A DNA stretch of 64,000 nt from Liolophura sinensis (Eukaryota; Mollusca; Polyplacophora; Chitonida; Chitonidae): the NCBI RefSeq assembly GCF_032854445.1, contig NC_088295.1, forward strand, positions 56,773,249 to 56,837,248. The letters are read 5' to 3'. How positions within the stretch are numbered: position 1 is the stretch's first letter; every line of letters starts with the position of its first letter. The notes beneath the pieces were generated by a model. That model was not told where the DNA came from. It did no database searches and was given only the letters and a program-made list of their open reading frames with translations. Below are positions 24,055 to 34,445 of the stretch, one piece after another. The translations under genes were made by a program, and so were the position numbers.

Positions 24055-26540
24055 TAAACCTGGCAAGTTGCGGTGGGCGTACGTTACCTGGCAAGGAGCG
24101 GTGGCGTGTACGTTACCCGGCAAGGTGCGTTGGGGTTTACGTTACCCCCTGCGAGTTGCTGCGGTTTTGTCACCGGTACGTGGTGATTTGCTGCGGTTTG
24201 CAAGATACATGTTCCTGGCGAGTGGTGGTGGTTTGCTAGGTACATGTACCTGGCGAGTTGGGGTGGTTGTCAGGTACCTGGCGAGGTGCGGTGTTTGTCA
24301 GGTACCTGGCGAGTTGTGGTGATTTGTCCCTCTACCTGGCGAGTTGTGTGGGTTTGTCAGGTACCTGGCGAGTTGTGGTGATCTGTCAGGTACCTGGCGA
24401 GTTGTGGTGATTGCTAGGTACATGTACCTGGCGAGTTGTGGTGATTTGTCAGGTACCTGGAGAGTTTGGGTGATTTGTCAGAAACCTAGTGAGTTTTGGT
24501 GGTTTGTCAGGTACCTGTATGGAGAGTTGCGGTGGTTTTTCAGGTACCTGGCGAGTTGTGGTGGTTTGTCAGGTACTTGGCGAGTTGTGGTGGTTTGCTA
24601 GGTACATGTACCTGGCGAGTTGTGGTGGTTTGCTAGGTACATGTACTTGGCGAGTTGTGGTGATCTGTCAGGTACCTGGCGGGTTGTGATGGTTGGCCAG
24701 GTACCTGGCGGGTTGTGATGGTTTGCCAGGTACCTGGCGAGTTGTGGTGATTTGTCCCTCTACCTGGCGAGTTGTGGTGGTTTGTCAGGTACCTGCGAGT
24801 TGTGGTGATCTGTCAGGTACCATGGCGAGTTGTGGTGATTGCTAGGTACATGTACCTGGCGGAGTTGTGGTGATTTGTCAGGTACCTGGAGAGTTTGGGT
24901 GATTTGTCAGAAACCTAGTGAGTTTTTGGTGGTTAGTCAGGTACCTGTATGGAGAGTTGCGGTGGTTTTTCAGGTACCTGGCGAGTTGTGGNNNNNNNNN
25001 NNNNNNNNNNNNNNNNNNNNNNNNNNNNNNNNNNNNNNNNNNNNNNNNNNNNNNNNNNNNNNNNNNNNNNNNNNNNNNNNNNNNNNNNNNNNNNNNNNNN
25101 NNNNNNNNNNNNNNNNNNNNNNNNNNNNNNNNNNNNNNNNNNNNNNNNNNNNNNNNNNNNNNNNNNNNNNNNNNNNNNNNNNNNNNNNNNNAATTTGTCA
25201 GGTACCTGGCGGGTTGTGATGGTTTGTCAGGTACCTGGCGAGTTGTGATGGTTTGTCAGGTACCTGGCGGGTTGTGATGGTTTGTCAGGTACCTGGCGGG
25301 TTGTGATGGTTTGTCAGGTACCTGGCGGGTTGTGGTGGTTTGTCAGAAACCTGGCGAGTTGGGGTGGTTTGCTTGGTACGTGTATCTGGCGAGTTGTGGT
25401 TTCTCAGGTACCTGGCGGGTTGTGATGGTTTGTCAGGTACCTGGCGAGTTGTGATGGTCTGTCAGGTACCTGGCGGGTTGTGGTGGTCTGTCAGGTACCT
25501 GGCGGGTTGTGATGGTTTGTCAGGTACCTGGCGAGTTGTGGTGATTTGTCAGGTACCTGGCGAGTTGTGGTGATTTTGTCAGGTACCTGCATGGAGAGTT
25601 GCTGTGATTTGTCAGGTACCTGGCGGGTTGTGATGGTTTGTCAGGTACCTGGCGGGTTGTGATGGTTTGTCAGGTACCTGGCGAGTTGTGGTGATTTGTC
25701 AGGTACCTGGCGAGTTGTGGTGATTTTGTCAGGTACCTGCATGGAGAGTTGCTGTGATTTGTCAGGTACCTGGCGGGTTGTGATGGTTTGTCAGGTACCT
25801 GGCGGGTTGTGATGGTTTGTCAGGTACCTGGCGAGTTGTGATGGTCTGTCAGGTACCTGGCGAGTTGTGGTAATTTGTCAGGTACCTGGCGGGTTGTGAT
25901 GGTTTGTCAGGTACCTGGCGAGTTGTGATGGTCTGTCAGGTACGTGGCGAGTTGTGGTAATTTGTCAGGTACCTGGCGGGTTGTGATGGTTTGTCAGGTA
26001 CCTGGCGGGTTGTGATGGCCTGTCAGGTACCTGGCGAGTTGTGATGGTTTGTCAGGTACCTGGCGGGTTGTGATGGTCTGTCAGGTACCTGGCGAGTTGT
26101 GATGGTCTGTCAGGTACCTGGCGAGTTGTGGTAATTTGTCAGGTACCTGGCGGGTTGTGATGGTCTGTCAGGTACCTGGCGGGTTGTGGTGGTTTGTCAG
26201 GTACCTGGCGGGTTGTGATGGCCTGTCAGGTACCTGGCGAGTTGTGATGGTTTGTCAGGTACCTGGCGGGTTGTGATGGTCTGTCAGGTACCTGGCGAGT
26301 TGTGATGGTCTGTCAGGTACCTGGCGAGTTGTGATGGTCTGTCAGGTACCTGGCGGGTTGTGATGGTCTGTCAGGTACCTGGCGGGTTGTGATGGTTTGT
26401 CAGGTAGCTGGCGAGTTGTGGTGATTTGTCAGGTACCTGGCGAGTTGTGGTGATTTTGTCAGGTACCTGCATGGAGAGTTGCTGTGATTTGTCAGGTACC
26501 TGGCGAGTTGTGGTGATTTGTTAGGTACCTAGTGCTTTGC
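24055..26540. repeat. 29-bp minisatellite array, more than 2.2 kb, with assembly gap
   Basis: Unit GGTACCTGGCGAGTTGTGG followed by TGATTTGTCA, 29 bp, with G/A and GG/GA variants. It is degenerate at the left edge and homogeneous in the right half. About 75-80 copies are visible. Each unit carries a KpnI site (GGTACC). A higher-order block with a CATGGAGAGTTGCTGTG variant occurs at about 25580, 25735 and 26465. Open frames across it are an artefact of the repeat. Confidence 0.97.
24992..25191. other. Assembly gap, exactly 200 N
   Basis: A run of exactly 200 N inside the 29-bp array. The round length suggests a placeholder, so the true array length is unknown. Confidence 0.99.
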
Positions 26541-26563
26541 AAGGTACGTGTGGCGCGGGAGGT

Positions 26564-26590
26564 GGGGGAGGGGGGGGGGGGGGGGGGGGT
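26564..26590. repeat. Poly-G tract at the edge of the minisatellite
   Basis: A G run of about 27 bases interrupted by one A directly follows the end of the 29-bp array. Such runs can form G-quadruplexes and often mark poor sequence quality. Confidence 0.8.
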
Positions 26591-26798
26591 CGTTGTTCAC
26601 TAACACATCAGCCTTGCGACTGTATATCAAAATCATTATTTAATCTGTTATTAGATGTCCGATGAGTTTTTTTCTGTGCCCTGAAGATCTGATTCCTTAC
26701 CTGAACTTACTTTTCGTTGAACTTCTCGTTGAAACAGATATATGTAATGTGTGAACGAAAATCAAAATACCTATAGCACGACCAACATGGGCAACAAA

Positions 26799-26920
26799 TT
26801 TATTTATTTATTTGATTGATGTTATACACCGTAATCTGAATATTTCACTTGTACGACGGCGGCCAGGATTGTGGTGTGAAGAAATCACCTCGGCCAGGGA
26901 AGTCGGCACCAAATCTCACA
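26799..26920 (-). mobile_element. SINE family A fragment
   Basis: A TTTATTTATTTATTTGATTG start (the 3' tail on the minus strand), ATATTTCACTTGTACGACG and GCGGCCAGGATTGTGG match the family in diverged form. Confidence 0.65.
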
Positions 26921-26988
26921 TTACATGCAACCTCTGCCATGTTTATTTATTTATGTATATGTTTGATTATTGTTTAAGTCCACAGTCA

Positions 26989-27290
26989 ATAAATTCCACA
27001 GAGCGCCCGCCTGGAAGTCGGGAGACCTGGGGTCAAACCCGAGCTGTGTAATACCAAAGACTTTAAGAAATGGTACTTGTTGCTGGTTTCTTTGGCGCTC
27101 AGCTGAGAGGTTAGAACAAGGAAAACACGAGTGGTTGGCTCAGTGTCAGTATAATGTGACTCGGTTGGGTGCCCTGTCTGGTGTCGTCGGCATGATTCTT
27201 CAGTGGCGGCATCGTTTTGGTGGCATGCACTCGCCCTGCCACAAGAAGACACAGTACATGTATACAAACACAAATTCCAGCTCAAAGAAT
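26989..27290 (+). mobile_element. SINE family C, second copy
   Basis: tRNA-like start AGAGCGCCCGCCTGGAAGTC with B box GGGGTCAAACCC. The body has ACCAAAGACTTTAAGAAATG, GTGTCAGTATAATGTGAC and TCGGCATGATTCTTCAGTGG as in 17068-17425. It is flanked by CACAGTCA at 26981-26988 and 27291-27298, a possible 8-bp TSD. The family B-like tail is absent here. Confidence 0.7.
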
Positions 27291-27621
27291 CACAGTCAGT
27301 TTAATGGTTGAAAAAAAAAAAACAAAAACAAAAAAAAAAAAAACACTTTGGCGTACCTTTGACAAGTTACTGGCGAAATTTCCGATTTGTTCCAAAATCC
27401 AGTAGACCCACTAATAAGTTTCACGTAATACACAAGTAGTGTTACTCCGAAAAATAAAAAAACTTTTTGACTCAATATTTCAGCATTTTGTTATCGCTGT
27501 ACTTGTCCTGCAGTGAAACCCCTTACGTATATGCCATGTCATGTAACATATCTCCTTTTTTTCTTTAGTGTTTACTAAGTCTGATTAAATGATCTTATTT
27601 TCTTTTGTTTTGTTCCTACAT

Positions 27622-27869
27622 GTATTTATTTATTTATTTGTTTGATTGCTGTTTTACGCCGTACTCAAGAATATTTCACTGATACTACTTCGGCCAGCAT
27701 TATGGTGGAAGAAAACCGGGGGAACCAACGACGATCTGCAGGTAGCTGGCAAACCTTCCCACTTAAGGCCGGAGAGGAAGACTTGAACTCACAGCGACCG
27801 CATTGGTGAGAGGCCTCTGGGTTATTCCGCTGCGCAAGCGCGCTGACCATCTGAGCCACGGAGGCCCCC
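27622..27869 (-). mobile_element. SINE family A, full-length copy with TSD
   Basis: A complete minus-strand copy: 3' tail ATTTATTTATTTG at the left, GTACTCAAGAATATTTCAC, then the B box and the A box (minus strand TGGCTCAGATGGTCAGCGCG) at the right. TSD GTTCCTACAT lies at 27612-27621 and 27870-27879. Confidence 0.95.
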
Positions 27870-28348
27870 GTTCCTACATATATTTGTCACCATGGGTTTT
27901 CATACCCGGTCTAGACCATTGATTTCATGTTGTTCTTGCTTCTTATGTCCACTGTACACTACAACTACGTTTTGATTTTACTGATTCTTGTTTATTTAGA
28001 TCTGTTAAGCCTACATTTCCTGGTCCTGGACATATGTTGTTGTTGCCCATTTTATGTCACTCCCGGTGATGTCATAATAAAATGCTGAAATATTGAGTGA
28101 AAATGAAGCTTTCGTTTTTCGGAATTAAAGTACACCACTTGTGCATTCCCCCCGTGTGGTGTACAGATATGCACACCTTATTGGTGGGGCAAAGTGGAAA
28201 CTGCGCAAACCGCTATATCAACGTCGTCAGCAAGAAATTGTCTGTCCTGTGCCCGATTCTAACCTGCACCTCTTGTGTTCTAGTGACTGAAAGGGGTGCA
28301 TCTTCACCACTCGGCCACGGCCCACGACATCTGTCATTTTTTTTAAGC

Positions 28349-28755
28349 GACAAGCCTCCGTGGCCATGGTGGTTAGCAAGCCAGCGCGGTGCAATGACCC
28401 AGGAGTTCAAGTCCAGCTCATGCTGGCTTCCTCTCCGGTCGTAAGCGGGAAGGTCTTTGAGCAACCTGTGGATTGTCGTGGGCTTCCCCCGGGTTCTTCA
28501 CCATAAAGCTGACCGCCGTCGTATAAGTGAAATACGTAATAAGTAATTTTATTTATTTTTTTGATTGGTGTTTTACGCCGTACTCAAGAATATTTCACTT
28601 ATATGACGGAGGCCAGAATTATGGTGGTAAGAAACCGGGAAGAGCCCGGAGAAAACCCACGATCATCCGCAGGGTGCTGCACACCTTCCCGCTTACGACC
28701 GGAGAGGAAGCCAGCATGGAGTATTAAGTAAAACACCAATCAAATGAATAAATTT
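28349..28755 (+). mobile_element. SINE family A interrupted by another SINE
   Basis: A plus-strand copy with head CCTCCGTGGCCATGGTGG runs to GTATAAGTGAAATAC at 28535. It is broken by a minus-strand copy (28546-28720), and its tail resumes at 28731 with AAACACCAATCAAATG. The break is bracketed by GTAATAAGTA and GTATTAAGTA. Confidence 0.88.
28546..28720 (-). mobile_element. SINE family A nested inside the preceding copy
   Basis: A minus-strand copy with tail, GTACTCAAGAATATTTCAC and the CGGAGAGGAAGCCAGCATG segment. It inserted into the tail of an older copy, with a 10-bp TSD at 28536-28545 and 28721-28730 (one mismatch). Confidence 0.88.
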
Positions 28756-28824
28756 TTTTAAAGCTCAGATGCACATAGTTATATAACTGTACATGTTATG
28801 GTTGGTGTGACTTCAAAATGTGTA

Positions 28825-29006
28825 ACCAATGCGATCGCTGTGAGTTCAAGTCCCGTTCATGCTGGTTTCCTCTCAGGCCATATACGTGGGAAGGTCTGTC
28901 AACAATCTTCGGATTGTCGTGGGTCTCCTTCCACCATAATTCTGACCGCCGTCGTTAAAAGTGAAATACTCCAGAGTGTGAAGTGAACCACCAATCAAAT
29001 GAGAAA
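28825..29006 (+). mobile_element. SINE family A, head-truncated
   Basis: Runs from AACCAATGCGATCGCTG through the GTGGGAAGGTCTGTCAAC core to CCACCAATCAAATGAG. It is diverged in the tail (ATACTCCAGAGTGTG in place of ATTCTTGAGTACG). Confidence 0.8.
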
Positions 29007-29728
29007 TTTTATAGGTGGCTTATAGGAAAGCTTATGGGCGTACATACCCACATAACTACGTGTGAAGGCTGTCGTGACTTCACTGTGTACATGGCTTTAG
29101 GCTTATACCTTATGAGACAAAGGACCATTATCCCTGAAATGATCGTAAATATAGGCCTATATTGATTAACTGATGCTTTGAGCTACACCACATGAAAAAG
29201 TTTCAGTCATGTATAAACATTCATGAAAAACAATCAGAAAGTGACACATTTAGGTCGATGTCTCTGTATTCTTACCACAATTTATGTCATTGGCTGGATC
29301 AATCGCTCGATAAACCTAGGTCTGACGACATTGTAATACTTGACTTGCAATCTCAGAAGCACCAATTCCCCAATAAAAGTCATTATCTGATCGACTGCGA
29401 ACACAGCTATAGGCCTGCATTTGAATCTTTTTCACGGCAGATTGTTTGCTAGGTAAACAGTAATTGCATGTCCAGATCCAATAGATTTATATTGTAGTCA
29501 AAACACAGACAAAATCGAGCGCTAAGATATCTTCATGGTTAACAGATCAGTGTGTTACAGCTTTACTATGGCATATACACATACATAACAAAATACAAGT
29601 CCCAGTTTACTGGGACGTGTATGTCAAACTGTTGATTTCTGGTCAAGTTACTACTGTATGGGTTTCGACGACTGTGCATATTTGGTATCTTGTGCGGATC
29701 CTTTTATAGACATGCACGTAGGCTGTTA

Positions 29729-30640
29729 GGATAATAAACTTACGCCAGTGTTTGTTTGTTTTTTTCTCCCTAGTTCTTGGCCATGGGTTCACAGAAATCG
29801 TAGTACTCCATATAGAATTAATTTTATTTATCATACTTCAGGTAAATTTATCGTCCCCGCGTTGGATAATATCGCGTCACGTGAGGTTCAGCGTTTCACG
29901 CTATGACGTCTTTAAAGAAACAGATGCAATGTAGCACAATAAACGTGCCACGTCTCATTATTTTTGGTCGCGTCTTAGGTAGCCCCCCTCTTTGTTTTGT
30001 ATTACGTCACATCTGCCGTCGGCTTTGAGAACCGCTGTTTTGACAGTCCCTGCTTCCCTACTCTAACCCATTCACGTATGGAAACGTAAATAGTGTTGGC
30101 TCGTTGTACATCACCTGTCTCGGGCCTACAAATCACGATGTTCCATTCTGAAACATGCAATAATTGTATAATGTTGGCATCTTTAAAAAAAACTTCATAC
30201 ACAACTTGTATAATCGTTAGCCATGATGGATTTTCCGGGCCATTGCTTTCAAACTTAATGCCAAAATCAACGTTCAACATATGCTACCAAGGAACTGAGA
30301 CTTGAGCACTAGAAGCAGTCAACATTTATCAAGGAAGACGAGGGCAGAAAATTAATTGGATTTCTAGGACACTAAACTTACGCCAATTAATTCGCTTTTC
30401 TAGTTCTTGGCCAGGAGTTCACAGAAATCCTTGTACTCCAGGTAGAATTAATTTATATGCAGACATCTTTTTAAAAAAATCTATACACCATAATTATCAG
30501 CCTAAATCAACACCCCAGGTTAATGCTTTCAAGCCTAATTTCAAAATCAACGTTCAACATAATCCACCAGGGACAGGAGAACTAGAAGCAGTTAGCAGTT
30601 TTCACTGAAGCCAGGAAGAGAAAAAGAATTGGTGTGTTGG
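29729..30640. repeat. Diverged direct segmental duplication
   Basis: 29729-29830 (AATAAACTTACGCC, TAGTTCTTGGCC, GTTCACAGAAATC, TAGAATTAATTT) is repeated at 30367-30455. 30243-30360 (AAAATCAACGTTCAACATA, ACTAGAAGCAGT) is repeated at 30523-30635. The second copy lacks about 350 bp of the first. No gene in it. Confidence 0.7.
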
Positions 30641-30744
30641 GGCGTAAATTTAATCAGTACCCAGTTTCCAAATTCAGTCGTATCATGCTATAGTTTTTAA
30701 TTTGTCGTTAAGCAAAAAAGCTCAGTTGTGCTTTCTGTGTACAT

Positions 30745-31335
30745 GTACGTGCATACAACTCCATGTTTCATACACAGTCTGTATGTGTGTCTGTATACAA
30801 CTCCATATTTCATACATGGTGTGTATATGTCTCTGCATACAACTCTATGTTTCATACACAGTCTGTATGTGTGTCTGTATACAACTCCATGTTTCATACA
30901 CAGTCTGTAGAGATGTCTGTATACAACTCTGTTTCATACACGGTATGTAGATGTGTCTGTATACAACTCAATGTTTCATACTCGGATGTGTCTGTATACA
31001 ACTCCATGTTTCATACCCGGTCTGTAGATGTGTCTGCATACATCTCCATGTTTCATACACCGCCTGTATATGTGTCTGTATACAACTCCATGTTTCATAC
31101 TCGGTCTGTAGATGTGTCTGCATACAACTCCATGTTTCATACACGGTCTGTAGATGTGTCTGTATACAACTCCATGTTTCATACACGGTCTGTATAGATG
31201 TCTGTATACAACTCTGTTTCATACACGGTCTGTAGATGTGTCTGTATACAACTCCATGTTTCATACACGGTCTGTATAGATGTCTGTATACAACTCTGTT
31301 TCATACACGGTCTGTAGATGTGTCTGTATACATTG
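30745..31335. repeat. 42-bp minisatellite, about 14 copies
   Basis: The unit contains TGTCTGTATACAACTCCATG, TTTCATACACGGTCTGTAG and ATG. Since 42 is a multiple of 3, frames stay open on both strands for up to 144 codons, giving 14-residue peptide repeats. That is expected from the period and is not evidence of coding. Confidence 0.95.
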
Positions 31336-31339
31336 ACAA

Positions 31340-32650
31340 TGTTCATGTTTTAAAATATGTGAATGGTGCTTACTTTAGTGAACAAAGGCGTCAAAATCTC
31401 CAAATTTTGGAAAGTTATAACTGAGCAAGCATTGCGGATTCAGTGTATGTGTTATTTTCCATGGACCAAAACTGTCCAATGCTCCAAGAAATTTATTAGG
31501 ATTATATTCATATATACTTCAAACAAGAATCTTTTCAATAATCAAAAAGCAAAATGTTATATTAAAATATACTGTATTAGGCCAACAGTAGTGCTGTCCA
31601 TATAAGCGACATTTTTCCATTGCCTCTTGATTAGGAAGAGAAATAAGAAAAGTGTTTTAATTAACCTGATTATGAAGTACTACATGTATAGAAACATGAG
31701 AAAAATTGTTTTTGGCAAGTTTTCTTTGTTCCTTCTCCAACAAGAAAAAAAACTCGTTTCCCAAAAGCCTATTATCTTTAGGAACTCCATCGGCATGGTA
31801 CATTAGGTTTTGTCAAAATAAATTTTCGCAAACATTTTGTAACATCTTCTTAGCTTATTCCATACCCTGAGCGTCGGCATCGGCGTCCAATAACAGGGAA
31901 AGCAATGTTAAACAAAATGTCAGTGATGGCAATACCTTATGCATTAACTCATTCACGTGTATTGCTATATGTGCAAAGCAGAGTAATAGTTCATAGTTTA
32001 TAGGATGAATAATAGATAAACATGTATCCTTCAATGAATATGAACTTAATAAGGCTTTATATTCAATCATAAATGTATGTAAATCACGTTATCTAACATC
32101 ATCCTAATTATACTGCTGGCAATGTGAAATCCGCTCATGTCAGTGTCGGTGTGCGTTACATGTGTAATTGAGTTATAGCTCATTATACATCTCCACAGGT
32201 ATTAGGTATTATATTCTACAAATAATAATCCCCTGACATATGATTTCGTGCACGTGACCAACGTCCCATTAATATAAACCTAATAAAATAAATACATGTA
32301 TACATCGGATTCATCCATGAGGCTACATGAGACGGATTGACACAGGTCTACATCAAAGACGAAATTCTCATTACGGTGCTGTCTCGGATTTGCTTCGAAG
32401 CAACTACACCCAACAAGCTGACAGACCTATCTACGAGTCACTATATATAATGTGCATTGATGTGGAAGATTTCCGGTCCGAGCGCTACAATCTCGTGTTA
32501 CAACATATGAGACGTTTCCCCTTTTCTATTAACGTCGTGCATTTTCCTTTCAGAATCTTTACAGTGAATGTGTAGCTCTCTTTGCACACTTACATGCAAT
32601 AAAATGCCTGCCAATAAATTTTGTCCTACATATGTACATGCACGTATATT
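31340..32650. other. Intergenic, no feature recognised
   Basis: AT-rich sequence with only short unassignable frames. One 82-codon frame at 32327-32575 has unremarkable composition and no splice or family support. Confidence 0.45.
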
Positions 32651-32661
32651 AATTTGACTGA

Positions 32662-32891
32662 GGTAATGACCCAGGAGTCTCTCACCAATGCGGTCGCTGT
32701 GAGTTCAAGTCCAGCTCATGCTGGCTTCCTCTCCGGCCGTATGTTGAAAGGTCTGCCATCCAGCTGCGAATGGTCGTGGGTTTCTCCCAGGGCTCTGCCC
32801 GGCTTCCTCCCACCATAATGCTGGACGGCGTCGTATAAGTGAAATATTCTTGAGGACGGCGTAAAACACCAATCAAATAAATAAATAAATA
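32662..32891 (+). mobile_element. SINE family A, nearly full length, with TSD
   Basis: From GGTAATGACCCAGGAGTC to an (ATAA) tail. Perfect 11-bp TSD AATTTGACTGA at 32651-32661 and 32892-32902. The target looks like the tail of an older minus-strand SINE (32892-32950, TGATGTTTTATACGGTGC). Confidence 0.92.
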
Positions 32892-33739
32892 AATTTGACT
32901 GATGTTTTATACGGTGCTTAGGATGAGTTCATGTATATGACGACGATCAGATACATCCGTGAGTAGAGGTAACTGAATAGGTCGAAGGAGAATGCACCGC
33001 ACCTCGTCAGGTATACGTCTATAAATCTCCTGACAGAAAGCCGCATGTCATTCAGCAAATATATCACGCTCAGAGAAACTTGATTGCGAAGACTACATTC
33101 CGCAGACGATTGCTTATGGTGATACGTACTTGTCATAAGATAAAGAGGATAAAATGACATACCCATGTTGATGGTTAACTTTGCATTAGCACAGAAATGA
33201 TATAAAATGCTTAAATTCTACTAAAATTTTGTGCGCACAGTGCTACCATATATATACGCGCGTACATGTATATTGTAAGGGTAACACTACTGGGGAGTAA
33301 AGATGAGAAACAACTGGCTTTTTCAACTCTCAGGTCGCGAGTCATTTCACGTAAATACAGAATCCACAGTTAAGATGAATTCATCAATCTACGGATGACA
33401 GTCCGATAAGTGATTCATTCCCCATCTGCCTGTGAATGTATAACTTCTCAGGGAGGACGGCTTGACAGTAGCACCGAGCGGTCGATGTATGTTTCACTCC
33501 TCGGCAACATACACAAAGTCACTTTCAGGGTAAACTTGGATGAATTGTACGTAATCACACAAAGAGACAATAAGCGATACAAACTTCAAAATAAATTCTC
33601 AAAAAAATAGCACATGGCGAAACACAAGCTCATCAAGTGCTCTATACAGAAAATGGAGTACAAATGACGAATGTCGAATGGCGTGAAAGCCGATATCTTC
33701 AAACCCAGCAAAATACTTCACTGTGGATGACATTAAATG

Positions 33740-33830
33740 TGACTGCTCTCAAGTGGACTTGATTAAATGGCTGCTTTCAAGGGGACTTGAATAACTGACT
33801 GCTCACAAGTGGACTTGACTGAGTGACTGC
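33740..33830. repeat. Short tandem repeat, about 31 bp, 3 copies
   Basis: GTGACTGCTCTCAAGTGGAC, GGCTGCTTTCAAGGGGAC and TGACTGCTCACAAGTGGAC follow one another with TTGAHTRA linkers. Minor feature. Confidence 0.6.
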
Positions 33831-34309
33831 GAGCTTCACAACTCCGTCTCTCATATTTATAGACTAACATAAAAGAAAATTCTGGAAATACATATAATTT
33901 CCAGAATGTACACTCCATTTACAAGACACTAAACTCATAAACACTCGAGCACGCTCGACTGAATTACAGTGCAGGCTATAACATACACAGATGGAAAAAT
34001 GTAGGTCAAACAATGACAAATAAAAAAAAAGAAAAAAAATTTAAAGTACACTGTTTAAAGACGGGGTTTGTAACAATATAATGCGTAACATGCAGCTTAT
34101 ATCGTGTGCAACTAGTTTGTGGTATAGTACGTATGTGTGCGCGTGTGTGTGCACACGCTGCTGTAATAAACATGCACATAGTTCACATCGTGCCGCGTCA
34201 TATACGTATAGCCCGCAGCATGCATGTGTCGTATATGGTGCGCACCTTGCAGTCATATATATGGTCCATTCAATATTGTTTTTTATTTTATATATTTATT
34301 TGATCCCGA

Positions 34310-34445
34310 TTTCCTCGTATATTAAAGCAAAATATTCTTGAGTACGGCGTAAACAAATAAATAAATATGTTTGATTAGTGTTTTACGCCGTACTCAAGAA
34401 TATTTCACTTATACGTCTGTGGCCAGAATGCATTATGGTGAGAGG
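34310..34445. mobile_element. Two SINE family A ends joined tail to tail
   Basis: A plus-strand tail (about 34325-34366) meets a minus-strand tail (34367-34445). AAATATTCTTGAGTACGGCG at 34330 and its complement ending about 34405 form a near-perfect hairpin of about 24 bp per arm. Confidence 0.8.

Noticed and set aside
24839-25277. Open frames running through the N gap
   Set aside because: They consist of minisatellite units and unknown bases.
30763-31197. 144-codon open frame as a repeat protein gene
   Set aside because: It follows from a 42-bp tandem repeat lacking stops. Frames are open on both strands and there is no promoter or splice context.
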